From the NCBI GenBank assembly GCA_012064415.1, contig SSNU01000177.1, forward strand, positions 64,467 to 128,466: a stretch of DNA of 64,000 nucleotides, written 5' to 3'. A program made the translations under genes and the position numbers. Each line of letters starts with the position of its first letter. Position 1 is the first letter of the stretch. Positions 1 through 54,500 of the stretch are shown here, in pieces. A model generated the notes under the pieces. It was given only the letters and a program-made list of their open reading frames with translations. It did no database searches and was not told the origin of the DNA. The stretch is from Gyrodactylus bullatarudis (taxonomy: Eukaryota; Platyhelminthes; Monogenea; Gyrodactylidea; Gyrodactylidae).

Positions 1-359
1 TTGTAAATTATTATATTCATTGACCTTTTTAAATTATATCATTTTAAAAGTGACACTACTGATGATCCTTTTAGAAATGTACATCTAGTGATTTAATATA
101 TTCTCTTCCTACTATTGAATTTTGAATTTCTGATTGGACCGAAATACATTTATCAAGCTTTACACTGTACAGTGAACAATCCTATTCAGAACCGAAATAG
201 ATTTATCAGTGTATTCCTTAATCAAAATAAACTAAATAAACCTGACAACTATATCAACTACAGTTTGAAAATAAAATAAAAAAATGCGCTAATTTTGGAA
301 TTAACTCTTCAAAAAATTGGTTTATACTTTTCGATAGCAAAATTAATATTTAAAAATTC

Positions 360-490
360 AACCAATGACTGTATATTTTCTGTTTTGCGAATTTGTACTT
401 ATATGGCATGTATCACACTGATGACTCATCAGTGATGAGTATGCCCGAAATAAAGGCCTTATTTGTGAAATAACTGGCATCATCTTCTTC
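360..490 (+). repeat. Hammerhead-bearing element, copy D (partial)
   Basis: Shares ATATGGCATGTATCACA, the core CTGATGA (418-424), CCCGAAAT, and TGTGAAATAA with copy A. It has an extra short palindrome (CTCATCAGTGATGAG) between the two core halves, which would form a 6-bp helix II. The helix III region differs (ATAA with TTAT) but still pairs. Confidence 0.55.
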
Positions 491-906
491 TTCCATCAAT
501 TTAAAAATTATTTTCACGAATTAAGAGACTTTACTTGCTATTTTTTCAACTCTGAGACCATTTTCAAGGTGCTCAACTGCAAATACTGATTCAAAATCAT
601 GACTTGAAAATATTTAAGGATCAAGTCGACATTTTGGTTTATTTAAGTGACGTTTTTGCAATCTTTACTACTATTTTGAATATTTTGCGGATTGTAAAAA
701 TTTGGAAATATATTAGAAGGAGATATATTTAAAAGCATCATCAGTGGTATTGCTTTAAAATTATAAAAGTTAAAATTCATTCAAGTTTATAATTCACAAA
801 TATTCAAAGAAATAGTTAAGGTTAATAAAATTAGAATAATATGTGAGCTGAAAAGACACCAAAACTCTCCAATAAATAGCAACAGTGGAGAGAAAAGTGA
901 AAAAGC

Positions 907-1110
907 TCACAAAGGCCAGGGGAGTTGAAGGTTATACAAATAGTTTTTCTGAACACATATATTGGGTTTGTATTGATTGATAAAGAATTTCTCCTTTACC
1001 CATACATCTATGCTGTCATCCCCAGGATTTTTGTATGAAACGGAGAAATTAGAAATTGAAGCTGCTTGGCTTTCCTGCTTGAGATAAATTTCATTATCTA
1101 CATATTCCAT
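907..1110 (-). CDS. Possible exon or short ORF, unknown
   Basis: ATG-to-stop ORF of 67 codons with fairly balanced composition (SISNFSVSYKNPGDDSIDVW), unlike typical AT-rich noise. It could be an exon of a gene extending to the left, or chance. I found no family match and no flanking exon. Confidence 0.25.
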   Translation of the reverse strand: MEYVDNEIYLKQESQAASISNFSVSYKNPGDDSIDVWVKEKFFINQYKPNICVQKNYLYNLQLPWPL

Positions 1111-2451
1111 GCTCTTAATTACGAATACAACATAGATTTATCAAATTCGACATGTTGATTGGTTGGTTTTTTCAAGAGTTAAATGTTAAGCTTTAGAGGC
1201 ATCATTCAACTAAACATTAATTTGATAAATTGTGTAAAAAAATAGTGTTTAACAGCCATGAAAAATAATTTCTAAAGGTCTTCTTCTTCTAGGATAAAAT
1301 TTCTGAAGGAAGGCACATGTGTATAAGATACTCGTTGATCGTATGCTTTTCAGCACAAATTTGAATCTATCTTCGGAAAAAATTGGAATTATCCTTTGTC
1401 GTTTCCGAGTTTTTTAAATTTTGATGCAAAAAATACCCTTATTTTTATGTCGCAAAAATTTTTCCCCCGCTTAAATCGGGGACATGAACCTATTATACAG
1501 TGTATAATATACACCCATAATTTGGTAACCGTTATATTCCTCATCTGTTCTTCTTATCATTAGTGTGACTTCTGTTTCATATTTAGGTGCATTAACTGAA
1601 AAAATTGATATTATGATCTGAAATTCTGTGAAAATTTGTGTTTTGGCCAATAGCTCAACTCATGGATGATATAGCATTCGTGATCACTGATCAGCATAAA
1701 CTTTTGTATCCGTGTAATTAATAGTAGTTCATGGTTGGCAAAAGCGATGCGTGAAACATTTAAGGATATGGAAAATTAATATATTAAATTATGACTGAAT
1801 CTTCAGTCTGCATCTTCAGTTTTCTTATCTTAATGAGTCTGATTGAAATCTTTTACTTTTATTACACTTAAAGATCTATTTCAATAAGGAGAATGGAGTA
1901 TTCTTATCTATTATACACGAAAAATCCGTAATTTTATATTAGAATGTGACTATCAGGATTTTAAAAATATGATTTTTATTATTTACCATAACAAAGGGAC
2001 AGTATTCTTTAAATCAAATTTTAATGTTGATAGGATGGATAAAATTTCAGTGGACAGTCGTTTTCATTGAATTCACGATAAGAGAATTCTTTCCTTAGAA
2101 TCATAAACATTTTGAATTGATATTTAAGAAGTTTCATGCTTATTCTTAATGTGATTCATCCAGTTTTTCATTATTAAAAAACTATTTCTGACAATATTAC
2201 CCCTCCTCCTTTTAGATTATCCTTGATCTAATCAGAGGATTTCTCACTATTTGATGTATAAATATATATCAAGCAGGTGGAAGAGTCTACTGAAACATGA
2301 GCTCCATAACTCAATGTTAACCTTTCTTCTGCGAAAAATCCTCTAAGAAATGAATATAATAATAATAAAAATATAGATCATGTCATTTTTAATTATTATG
2401 GAAGACAATTGGAAAATAAAGTGAAAAAAATCTTTTAAATTTATGATTTAG

Positions 2452-2485
2452 CCCGCTGTGGCGTAGTGGTATCTCTCTTGCGATT
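2452..2485 (+). other. tRNA-like A-box stretch (SINE or tRNA relic)
   Basis: GCCCGCTGTGGCGTAGTGGT has the form of a tRNA 5' end with an A box (TGGCGTAGTGG). No anticodon stem, B box or acceptor partner was found, so this is at most a tRNA-derived SINE head. Confidence 0.3.
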
Positions 2486-2499
2486 TAAATATTCACATA

Positions 2500-2760
2500 A
2501 ATTTTCAAATCACTTTCTCACATTGAAATCAACAAAAAATTTTAACGCAAAGTTCCATTTTGGCGCTACTTCAAGATTTCAAATTTGCCGTATTTTCCTT
2601 AAAAATGGATTTTTTCTAATTTTTTTCTCCCTATAGTGAAAGAGGGCCTCATGATCTAGATTCCAAAAAATCTTGATCAAATTCGATTTCTCGATGAAAA
2701 ACTTACGAATTTTGTAAAAATCATAAATTCCCATCTTCGTATTAACTAGCTTTAGTAAAA
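2500..2760. repeat. Half copy of the GAAGATGGGAATTTA MITE
   Basis: Matches the right arm of 61015-61725 (CTACTTCAAGATTTCAAATT, CATGATCTAGATTCCAAA, CATAAATTCCCATCTTC). The left arm is missing. It follows a tRNA-like stretch. Confidence 0.7.
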
Positions 2761-4129
2761 GTCAAAGAATATCAGAACATAATGTAAGCCTTAAAATCGA
2801 TAAAAAGTTCATGTCAATTAAGTTTATATGCAGCTCCACAGTCACATATATATAGTAGAATCTCTCTCAAAAATATTTTCTTGCTTTTACCTGATTGCAG
2901 CTTATAATTGTGGTAATCTTTTTCAATCTGCCACCTTTGAATATTAGTAAATTTTGGCTTCCAATCAAGTTTTAATGAATTTCTATTTCAAGTTTTGATT
3001 CTTTTAATTCTTGTTATTTTTGCGTGAGAGTACTCAAATCTTTTTGCAATGACTCTATACCAAATCCCAATATTTTTCAACGATTCAATAGTCTTCAGCT
3101 CCTTAATTTCGAAGCGACAATTAGGATGGTAAATATTTCAATTTAATCAATTTTTATCGGATATTCTGAATTACCGAATTAAGTTACGTAGATGGAGAAT
3201 ATTAAAAGTATTAGTTATTAGTAATAACTTATTACACATATTAGTTCGTTTTCAACCTCAAAAAATAGTATTTTTACTTATGCACTGCATAATATGCAGG
3301 GAAAGATGAAAAGGTAGAAAAAAACCTTGAACCTTTGAACTCTGAGCTAATGTTTTGATCAAAAGAAGTTGTTTAGGATCAAAATTAGACAGATTCTACT
3401 GTTTGTATAGTTTATATTTTCAAAAAATCAAACTTTGAAAGAAACAGTAAATCATAACACTATCGAGTCTTTGAAAATTAGTCTTGAAATCGAAAATGTA
3501 TTTGCATTCATTAAACATGTAAGGATATACATGAAACGAAGAAGTAAATGTCTATCCAATGTTTCATTTATTAAAAATGTATATAGCCCAGATTACCATT
3601 TGTATGATGATATAATAATTCCTTTCACAAAAACCTTTTATTCAATTTGTAGACTAAATTCATTATTATTTCAGTATTGTTTATTTTTAAACTTTTAATG
3701 ACTCCCATTTTCTCTTTATTTTCTGAAAAGTGTCTGTATTTCTTTTTATATTTGAAAAGTGCAAACTTCCTATGATGAATGAATCGAATATCTTAGGGAA
3801 TTTTGGATTTTCAAAAAAATTGCATTGAGTTAGGATTTATGCGAAGCATTGAATGTACATTGTTCAAAGTAAAAGATTTCATAGCAAATTTTTTTCCGCA
3901 AATTCGACAAAACTATTTTATTTTCGAATCTGCACCTAGCCTTTTAACAGCCTTTGATCCATGAATAACTTCATATTCAGAAGTCTCCCTTTACCAAAGG
4001 TCTTTTGCTCAAATCATAATGTCTCTTCTGGTCAAATTCAGACAAGAACACTAAAGATTCGCTTATATCTTGAATCGATATTTGACGATAAAAGGTGGAT
4101 TTCTACAATCTCATTCAGCATATTTGGTT

Positions 4130-4720
4130 TTCTATGCTTTTCTTTTAGAGGGGCAGCCGCCAGGCCGAACTTTTTCAGAGTAAGACTGTAATCGATCAGT
4201 TTTTCGGCTTCTTTTTTTGGGCCACACACACAGGGTTGGTAGTTTACTAATAATTACTACAGTTTTGAGTCGATCCAGTTCTTTTATCACATGTGGCTTA
4301 TTAATAATTGTGAAGGAAAATGGTCCGGCCGCATAAGATGGTCCTTGCCGCATATCTCCAAAGTTACTTTCACTTCTTGAAGGACCGGTAGAATACAGGA
4401 ACCGTAAGTTGTTAGCCTTTTTTTAACATCTTAAGCTTTAGCTCAAAGTCCTCAGAAAATTGATATGGAAACACTGTGCATGTAGATCCAGTGTCAATGA
4501 GCATATCTAACTGTTGTCGATTGATACTGGTAGGAACAAGAGAAAAAGACTTTTATTAGTTTTTAAAGAGGATTTTTCTTCGGACAAGTCTTGACAATTT
4601 GGCCAATCTGTTTTTAGTATTTTGTGCTTGAAGTAGCACGAGTCTGGCTAATGTAACCCAAGGCATCTGAAACGGGTTCTGTTGATCGCTTGTACAGAAT
4701 TTGTTGAGATGGGCTTCATA
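4130..4720 (-). mobile_element. Decayed gypsy protease fragment
   Basis: The minus strand encodes a retropepsin active-site segment, LDMLIDTGSTCTVFPYQF (about 4470-4520), preceded by a degenerate Gag-end-like stretch and followed by broken frames. No RT follows, so this is a short relic on the opposite strand to the Gag-like ORF. Confidence 0.6.
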
Positions 4721-6949
4721 ACTCTTTTAACTGAAAGATACCTAAAACACTTTGTTTACCACTCATTAAAAAGGAAATTTATTAAGATACAAAATTATGT
4801 ATAATTCATAAAGATAGCTTTTTACTGATGCACATTATAATAATTTGAAAAATATCTTTTGATCTAATTGAAGCTGAAAACAATGTGATAAAATTCTAGG
4901 TTAAAAGAGATGAACCAATCTCAGAAAAAGTATATTTTCAACCATTCTCTAACTCTTATCCAGAGATTATTATTTATAAAACAATTTCTTTTTGAAAAAC
5001 AATTCTTTATTATTACAAAAGTCGGCAATTAAGTTTTTTTATTTCTCTCAGAATCGTCAAATTATTCTCTTTGTGTAATAAATTCTGTAGTTAATCTATG
5101 TAATTTTTCTAGTTGCTTCTACAAAGAGACATTAACAAGGCAAGAAAGTATCAAGAAGATGAAGAAATTTCAACCAGTGATAAATAAACATAATTTGAAG
5201 AATTATTTCTTGAATAAACAGGAAAATATTTATTTATTAATTTTTCTCCTGGAAATTATATTATACTTATAGAAAAAAGTAAACCAACTAATCAAGTACT
5301 TTTACAAAGTTTATCAAGAAACTCCTTCAGGAGATTAATCTGTCAAAAAATGATATTTATCTTAACTGATGCATTTTCAAAAAAAACAAGTAAAATTATA
5401 TTTTCAAAATTGAAGAAGATGTCTAATTCACTTATGGAATTAAAGAAAAGCTGAACGAAGGTAGCAGGATATTTTAAGAGTACATCTTTCTTTTTAGGTT
5501 CTCGTAACTTTGATGAGAATTCAAATTATTATGTTAACCAACGATGGTACTTGAATTTCAAACTGTTCAGTCCCATAATCTGGCAGTTTATAGAAGGAAG
5601 ATTTGATTTTTAGTTAATTTTAATTTTATGTATTGCCTAATTTGTCGTATTTGGATATCCCTCAATGCTAACGCTTAAGAACATAAGTTGTGATTCAAAA
5701 TATTCAATCACATTTTCACAACGTTGAATTTTAATTCAGGTTTAGCAGTAGTTCAATGTGTTCTAAGCTTGTCTGTACTGGGTACTCAGTTGCTCTTACG
5801 GCGTTTTTATTTTGACGTGATCCAGGAGATGGTCGAAACGCTTCTCATGGTCTGACACTCAAGAGCACTTAAAAATTAAGAACAATATTGGGTCCGACAT
5901 GATTTCATGATTGTTCAAAAGTTAATAACGTCTCAGAAGTGAGGCTTTTCAAACAATATCATAAATAAGTACATTTTCATATTTTGTAATTTTTCCTGCT
6001 TGTTACTTTGCAATTTTAAGATAATTCTTCTGTTACAGGATCACTACAAATTTCCGACTAAGGATGAATTCGAATTTCTCTTTGCTGAATCAAAAATTGT
6101 TAGAAAAGTTTTATGCTGTTTTCAGAGTTCTTTAGGATAATTTCTAACATGTTACTTGAGCTATTTTTAATTGAAATATAGAGACGATTTTTTTCTGAAA
6201 AACATTGTTTTTTGTAGTGGTTAAAAATAAACCCTTTTTCAATTAAAACAAATTTCTGAATACAAATCGTTCTAATTCATGGAGAATATTCACTTAGCCT
6301 AATTTCTTGAATATGTTTCCCTTACCATATGAAGGACACTGAAAGGACTAACCTATACAAACTTCTTATCTCATTTTTTTTGAAAGAATAAAACATCTTG
6401 AAATAATTAAGAGATATCTTTGAATATTTTCGATCCTTTTGATGGACGAGCTGACCTTTTTATCTTATGAATTTTCTTAGTATTTTTTGATAAAGGGATC
6501 TTAATCGATAATGAAAGCCAATGCAATATTCTTGATAATTATGTTTTGTTAATTAAAAAATCTTCAAATTTTAAATCAAAAAGGTAATTTCCAGCCTTTG
6601 ATCTAGAAAGGACACAATATGGGTTTCTTCACTCCTTGTTCCCTACCCTTTGATGATCTAGTATTAAAACTATTTATAATATTTTTTCGTGTAACTAGGC
6701 ATAAGTCTTTTAATATTAGTAATGATTTATAAATTATTGCATTTCAATTTCATATTTTCAATAAAATTTAAATTATTTTATGAATATTTACTTGGAAGTA
6801 ATGACATGATTTTATTTTGGATTTATACTTGAATGTGGAAATTAAATCTACAACATATTTCCCCAGAATTAAGTTAGTTGCTCGATGTTATTTTATTGAA
6901 AGACTTAGTTTTTGAGGTCTATTTTTGTCAAGGAAAACTGACAGGAGTG

Positions 6950-7080
6950 AGATCCTGAAAGTATATAAATAGTATTTTGTGTTTGATGAGCTCGTCGTTT
7001 CATAGAAGACAATCACCGTCGAAACGTTTGGCTGATCCTTATTTTAACCTAGGTTGTAATAAACTTTATTGTTAAAAAGT
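6950..7080 (+). repeat. Single-arm Penelope-type module
   Basis: Contains GTATATAAATAGTATTTTG, then GAAGACAATCACCGTCGAAA and CGTTTGG, as in the right arm of 30063-30388. Located about 600 bp upstream of the Gag-like ORF. Confidence 0.5.
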
Positions 7081-7646
7081 TATGTTTCGTTGAAATCTTG
7101 CGCAGGCATAATTCTAATATTGACTTAAGTTTTAAAAGAAAAGTCGTATAATTTCTTAGTTCTGATATAAATTCTAACCTGCTCGACTTTTCACTCGATA
7201 AATATTGTAATTTGGGAAAGCAACCATTAAAAGGCAGAAATGGTTTAGGACAGAGTTATTCTGTTGAAAACTCTGTTCTGTTTTTCGCTACTATCAGTAA
7301 CTCACTAAGTTAATTTTATCCACATTTCCCATCTGTATTTCCAATAAAGAACTCATTTAGTAGAAAATTTAGTGAAAATTTATATACGTTATATTTCACC
7401 GGATCTCATCAGATTATATTAATATTTACAATACATTTTAGAAAAATTGGAATATTTTCTTATGGAAAATTTTTAGTGAATAGATTATAATTATAGAGAA
7501 CAAAATTTACATGCAATAAATAAAAAATGCTAAGATGATATCCAATGAGAGGAGACCAAAGCATCCTATTCGTTGATTAGTATAAACCAATAAGAGTAAA
7601 GCATGCCGAAATCATGTATAACATTTATGAATGATTCAATAATCCC

Positions 7647-8399
7647 ATGTCTCACAACAAGGAGAGTAGCGAATTTAGTAAACTCAAAACATCTTTTCCC
7701 AGTTTCGGTAATGATTTCTTCGAGCCCAGTTATGCTGAGAGATGGGTCAGAACAATGAAAATGGTTATGGACAAGAGTAATCTGTCAGAAAAAGAAAAAT
7801 TCAAATTTGCTGTTGAGACCATACCAGAAAAATACAGCTCCTATCATATTTTAATTGCTAAACAAGCTAGCCGAGGAGAAATTAATGAACCATTTTTCGC
7901 CTTGCTAAGTTTAATAACTGATGAATTCATTGAAGATCCATTCTGTATAAGTCTATCCTCGAATAAAAAGCCTTCTGAATTATTCGATGAGTTGGATAGA
8001 ATTGCATTAAAAGAACAGCTCGATGAGGAAACTTTATACTGTGAATTTCGTAAAAGGATTAACTACAAACTGAGAATCAAATTATTCGATTTGCTAATGA
8101 ACCAAAAGAAAAGTCTTAGACAGGCAATACCTATACTGGATGGGTTCTATTCTGGACCCTCAGCTAAGCGAAAGATGGAAGAATCCCCTTCAATGGAAAA
8201 ACTGAATGAAGAAATATCAAGGCTTCGTAGTGAGATTAAAGATCTTAAACGGACAAGTATTGCAGATACTAAGTCTAGTAATATTCTCAAAATATATACG
8301 CGTAAGAAGAAACAAGAACTCAATTGGTGTCCCTTGCATAGAAGGTTCGGAAGCAAATCTACTGCGTGTAAATGGCTCGACTGTACTTTTCCTAAATAG
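7647..8399 (+). CDS. Isolated Gag-like protein, intact 250-codon ORF
   Basis: ATG-to-TAG ORF of 250 residues resembling the capsid region of Ty3/gypsy Gag proteins (YAERWVRTMKMVMD, FKFAVETIPEKY, acidic helical repeats). It has a predicted coiled coil at about 180-205 and a C-terminal C-x2-H-x9-C-x4-C cluster (Cys228, His231, Cys241, Cys246) with the HRRFG signature of invertebrate gypsy Gag C-termini. No protease, RT or LTR lies downstream; ferlin's 3' end follows convergently after 96 nt. A TATAAA-like box lies about 70 nt upstream (7578). It is either a Gag remnant that happens to be intact or a domesticated gag gene, and the sequence alone cannot decide. Its codon use and AT content look like the surroundings. 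Confidence 0.7.
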   Translation: MSHNKESSEFSKLKTSFPSFGNDFFEPSYAERWVRTMKMVMDKSNLSEKEKFKFAVETIPEKYSSYHILIAKQASRGEINEPFFALLSLITDEFIEDPFCISLSSNKKPSELFDELDRIALKEQLDEETLYCEFRKRINYKLRIKLFDLLMNQKKSLRQAIPILDGFYSGPSAKRKMEESPSMEKLNEEISRLRSEIKDLKRTSIADTKSSNILKIYTRKKKQELNWCPLHRRFGSKSTACKWLDCTFPK

Positions 8400-8442
8400 A
8401 ACAAAATATTATTCAAATATTATTATTTTCTGTAAAAGTTTT

Positions 8443-8448
8443 TTTATT
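8443..8448 (-). terminator. Poly(A) signal of ferlin
   Basis: AATAAA on the minus strand, about 50 nt downstream of the ferlin TAA. It lies between the convergent ferlin and Gag-like ORF ends. Confidence 0.5.
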
Positions 8449-8495
8449 TATAAAATAGATTTGCGCGAAAAATGTATCTTTTTAGTTTAAAAAAG

Positions 8496-50496
<42,001 letters not shown>

Positions 50497-51508
50497 TTTA
50501 TTTAAGAGAAAATATATGAAAAGGAAAAGATTTATTTTATAAAAATAAAACATGTATACCAGCATAATGCATGTAGTGAATATAATAATATAACCCCTTG
50601 GTTAAGTCTTATTGGTTAAGAAATATTCCTTTATTTTCACTTTATATTTATTTATAATTCTGTCATGATTTCAACTGAGAAGAAGAGACTTAAAAATATG
50701 TTTCTTTAGCAAGGTAGTGACTCCTCATTCTTGCTATTTGGTTAGGAATAAATTTTACCAAAGAAAAGGAGTAGTTTAGGAAATTCTTAGTTTTAGTGAA
50801 TGCTGGTTTCTCATGAAAATCTGTTAAAGGGTTTAGTTTTTTGAGATTATGAACCAAAGCATTGTTCCACTATAAAAGAGTGAGTTTTCTGAACCAAGTA
50901 TAGTTAAATTTTCATCTCTTTTTCAAGACAGTTCTAAAGTTAATTGATATGAAGTTGGAAATCTATGATTTTTACGAAAATCTCGATTTTTTCATCAAAA
51001 ATTCGAATATGTGAAAGATTTTTTGGAATCCTACTCATGTCAACTTTTATGATTTAAGGGAAAAAAAATTTCGATTTGGCGCCAAAATTTAACTTGAAAA
51101 CAGTAGATTATTCTCTACCTTCATCGGCCCAATTCGAATCCTCTGTCTAATGCTGATCTCGATAAAAATTTTGAACTCAAAAGTTGTAAAAGTGGAAATT
51201 TGGTGCATTTTCGAGATTTGAAAACCAGCCTAATTTTGGTCAGATTGAATTTTTTCAGATAATTTCTACAAATTATTTCCAAAGTACAAAAGTAATAAGA
51301 TAAATTAAACTGCTCTGATTAACATACTCATTCAGAAAAGTTTGAGTGTATCATCAATCTATAAATTGATTCGATATTCTAACAACATAGAGAGGAAAAA
51401 ATTATCCTCAATTTTTGTATCCAATATCTACTCAGAATTCATTAATCTCATTCTGACCAATCAGATTAGAGACAAACATTCTGATTAATATAACTAACTG
51501 AGGATAGT
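50497..51508. promoter_or_regulatory. Divergent ferlin/PHM intergenic region
   Basis: About 1.0 kb between the two start codons, which face away from each other, so both promoters must lie here unless 5' non-coding exons exist further off. It contains a copy of the GAAGATG-type MITE (about 50938-51280). I see AT-rich stretches but no convincing TATA box or initiator for either gene. Confidence 0.5.
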
Positions 51509-54500
51509 ATGAGAATTCATTTGAAATCAATGAAAATTATTTCACATTTATTCTCTTTAATAGTTCTCTTTATTTTCTATGGATGTTCATTGGAAATAAG
51601 AATTCGAGATGGTAGACCAAGTGGAGTGAGTCACGATTTTTTGATCATTTTTTTAAATAAATACATCTTTTTTTTGAAAAATCCTTACATTGGTTTAATG
51701 AAAAAAACTTTCGTAATTCATATTTCATTTTGTATATGGTACCGTTAATCTTTTCACTCTAGATAGTTTCAAGACTTACGGAATAGTTTGATAAACTTGC
51801 TACCAGGTTTCAAGATTAACTAGCTTCTTATCAATGCTATGCAGCAAATCTTGATAATCAGCTGAGTGAATTAAATTAATAATATTATCATCAAAATGAC
51901 TTGAAAAAAGAAAAGAAGTCTTTCAAATATTCCTCACTTGAAGAATAGACGTCACTCAACGTAAGTATAATTTTTATGATATTTTGAATCAAAATGAGCC
52001 AAAATCACACAAGAAGAATATGCAAGTTTTCTCATAGATATCCAGTCAACCCAGGATAAATCAGTTGCTGAGAAAAAATATATTTACTTTCCAAACAGTT
52101 CATAGAGATGAACGAATATTTCTGCGAGCTAAGCTCTTAGAAAATATACGAGGATGCGTTTTTGACACAAAATTCATCATGGACACGCCTGGCGAGACAG
52201 AAATATATATCTGATATTTATATACTTAGATATATATTTAGATCTTATAATATTACTCAAGAACAGCTTAAAAAAATAATACGAGCATTACCAAAAAAAG
52301 GATTTGTCACAAACCCAGTCAAGAGTCCAGCGCATAAATTGATCTGATCGATATACATTCGTATCCTGATAGTGGGAAGAAATCCATATTTGTGAATCAC
52401 GACAACATCAACTAAACATCACTAAATATGTACAGCTGCGATCTCTAGATAACAAGAAGTATACGACACCATTTTGGACATACATTTCTTGATCTCCTAA
52501 GATTCAAAAATCGGATAACGGAAAGAAACTCAAAAATATTTTCGAATTGAGAGATTTATTTCTTAAACGAAAATAATTGTAACAGTAAAATTACGAACCT
52601 GTATAACTTTGTGACCAAGTATCAAGCTAGCTTTTTTCAGTATTATATTGTTAAATAGCTTTTTAATTTTGCTAAAGACAAGTTGACAAAAAAGTTTATC
52701 AATCTATTCCGTTGATCTTAAGATTGCCTGCTAGTCGTAAGAAAAAAGTAAATGATTAGATTTTGAAAATGATTTTTAATTTTTTTTAAAAAAACTCAAA
52801 AGTGGTATTTGAGGAATTTATTAATAATTTGTTTTTGATCAGCTTGCCGTATCGATAAAGAAAAAACGATCTTCAAAGCACTCAGAAGACCAATAGCTGA
52901 GAATTCAATTTTAATTTTTATAAAAATCATAAATTCATTCCGAATTTATTGAAAATAGTTGCCATTAATATTAATTCTTGAATCTTTTTACATTGATTCC
53001 AAAATTCATAGTGCGATAAATCATTCCTCATTTAAAATTATTTTGGGGGAAATATTGCCGATTCTTTTAGTTAAAAGCTTTAATTGGTCTTTAGAGTTTA
53101 AACTTTTAATAATTTGTTTCTCATATAGTTAAGAATAAGGTTTCTGAAAATATTCTAGTCTAATTAAGAAATCAGTAATTTTAGAACATTTTTAAATGAA
53201 ATATTTCTGCAGAAAATTAAATTTTAAATCTTGATTTCATAGTTTACTAATTGTATTTTCACAAATCTTGATCAATAGTTCTTTGGCTAGATTTAGAATC
53301 TGTGTTAAATTTCAAATTTGATCATTTAAGTTTAGTATTAACAGATCAAAATAAAAGTGATACGTCTTATAATCAATGTCAGTACAAAATTTTAACAAGG
53401 TAATTGCAAATTTAAAATGTTTGAATATTATTTAACTACAATTCATTGCAATATCGATCTAGCACGAGATACTTAGTAGAAATATTCACTTTTGTGGACA
53501 AATCTCTTCTTGAATCATCAAAATTTTATTGGTTTTTTGGCAGTGAAAATGATCAAGAAATCAGTTGGCACATCTTGCCTTAGAGATAAAATCCAGAGTG
53601 TATCGGAAACAATTTGAATTTTTGGATCAAATAAATTCAAATTAATCGGATTCTTTTTTATTCTTAGGATGATTCCTATTTGTGCTCTGCTCATCGAATG
53701 CCTGAGGATAAAAACCTTTATCTGAGTAAGTTAAATCTATTATAAAGACCACAATCAAACTACTTCAGGATTTTTAAAACTCTACCAATTCTTTTCAATA
53801 AAATTGGAATAGCTTGAGAAAATTTTTAGGATCAAGATATTCTGTCATTTGGGTTCTTGAGCTATACTTTAGAAGTGTAGCATATCGCATTTTCAAGGAG
53901 CTGATCTCGGAGAAATACCATGATCTGAGCAACATTTACAGAATAGCATGTTTCATACTGATGACTCGAAATAGAGATTTTAATTTGTGGAATGATCAGA
54001 CATCTTCTTGTCGATATCATAGCTAAACGAAAAAAATTCCCTTACAAATTACTTAAAATGTGATGATCAAAAACATTTACTAGGACGAAATTTTATTAAA
54101 ATTTTTTCTTTCACATAAAGTTGGTTGATATGAAGTTAGGAATCTATGATTTTTACAGAAATCTCGATGTTTTCATCAAGAACTCGAATATGTTAATGAT
54201 TTTTTTGAAATCCTACTCATGTTGCCCACTTTTACCAGTTGAAGTAAAAAATTCTAAAAAAAATTATTTTCATGAAAAATATGGTAATTTTTCAAATTTC
54301 GATTTGGCGCCAAACACCCATTCACAAATCTTTACTCAATTGTAATTTAATATCTGAGACCCGGATTCAATCGATTTATTTCTTTTTTTAATATCTCTTT
54401 TCTACTTCAAAGTAGATATGATTAATTATAATTTAACTTCAGAAAAAGTTATTCCTCGATCTCCTATTTCTGTTATTTTTTGCAGCTTCATTTAAAAAGG

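Larger units (their letters stand above)
1..7646. other. Intergenic, repeat-rich
   Basis: AT-rich sequence with no gene I can support apart from the weak ORF at 907-1110. It holds hammerhead-type copy D (360-490), a tRNA-like head (2452), a MITE half (2500-2760), a gypsy protease relic (4130-4720), a Penelope-type module (6950-7080) and a CCGGATCTCATC end (about 7395). I see nothing in 1111-2440, 2770-4120 and 4730-6940. Confidence 0.7.

Noticed and set aside
2452..2485. Complete tRNA gene
   Set aside because: Only an A-box-like 5' end is present; no anticodon arm, T arm or acceptor pairing could be built.
3435..3698. Plus-strand ORF of 87 codons
   Set aside because: Composition is typical of AT-rich noise (Ile, Phe, Tyr, Asn, Lys) and it has no homology or gene context.
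52162..52347. Plus-strand ORF in PHM intron 1
   Set aside because: Short, basic, no family match. The PHM frame is satisfied by joining exon 1 directly to 53668.
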